Origin: Microglena sp. YARC
Taxonomy: Eukaryota > Chlorophyta > Chlorophyceae > Chlamydomonadales > Chlamydomonadaceae
Reading direction: 5' to 3'
DNA length: 64,000 nucleotides
NCBI GenBank assembly: GCA_022414725.1
Contig: CM039464.1
Span: 8,599,447-8,663,446 of the forward strand
Text below: more model-generated notes on this DNA
Seen by the model: only the letters and a program-made list of their open reading frames with translations
Databases searched by the model: none
What the model was told of the DNA's origin: nothing
How positions within the stretch are numbered: position 1 is the stretch's first letter
DNA letters: not shown here

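Overview
This is a nuclear eukaryotic window. There are no operons or Shine-Dalgarno sites. Coding sequence is split into many short GT-AG (and some GC-AG) exons, with huge amounts of simple-sequence DNA, plant-type telomere-like CCCTAAA strings, tRNA-derived SINE copies and a LINE remnant. The moderately GC-rich exons, CCCTAAA motif and intron-rich genes suit an alga or other protist. A prasinophyte-like green alga is my best guess, at low confidence. No rRNA, intact tRNA, CRISPR array or viral gene was seen.

Layout. Two genes are transcribed divergently. The minus-strand gene starts at 8390 and runs left off the window. I recognise four exons (8241-8390, 3349-3621, 1575-2215, about 228-593). 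They encode a signal peptide, a cysteine-containing region of unknown family and an acidic tail. Its 4.6 kb first intron consists mostly of two minisatellite fields. The 4.8 kb between the genes holds the 3' end of a non-LTR retrotransposon (9708-10432), a GGAT-microsatellite element and strong palindromes, and no convincing gene.

The plus-strand gene starts at 13157 and is still open at 64000. I placed 32 exons. Splice phase matches at almost every junction, which supports a single gene for a protein of more than 2,600 residues. It has N-terminal ankyrin repeats, a Ser/Pro-rich linker, a long middle with four W-x-V-x-W-x-D/G-G modules resembling the tail of MIB/HERC2 domains, and a helical Ala/Glu-rich C-terminal part. 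Coding sequence is about 16 percent of the span.

The most unusual property is in the introns. Nearly every intron of both genes holds one to about twenty imperfect tandem copies ('echoes') of the end of the upstream exon, the start of the downstream exon, or both, each with its splice site. The copies are separated by simple repeats. Spacers on the donor side are mostly G/T-rich and those on the acceptor side mostly C/A-rich, so the two halves of many introns could pair. Several introns begin and end with inverted repeats (GTAGGGGGAAGCTGGTCAGC ... GCTGACCAGCTTCCCCCTAC) and look like introner elements. Some are GC-AG introns flanked by direct repeats of the exon end. Together this looks like intron birth and growth caught in progress, or a splice-site-redundant gene architecture.
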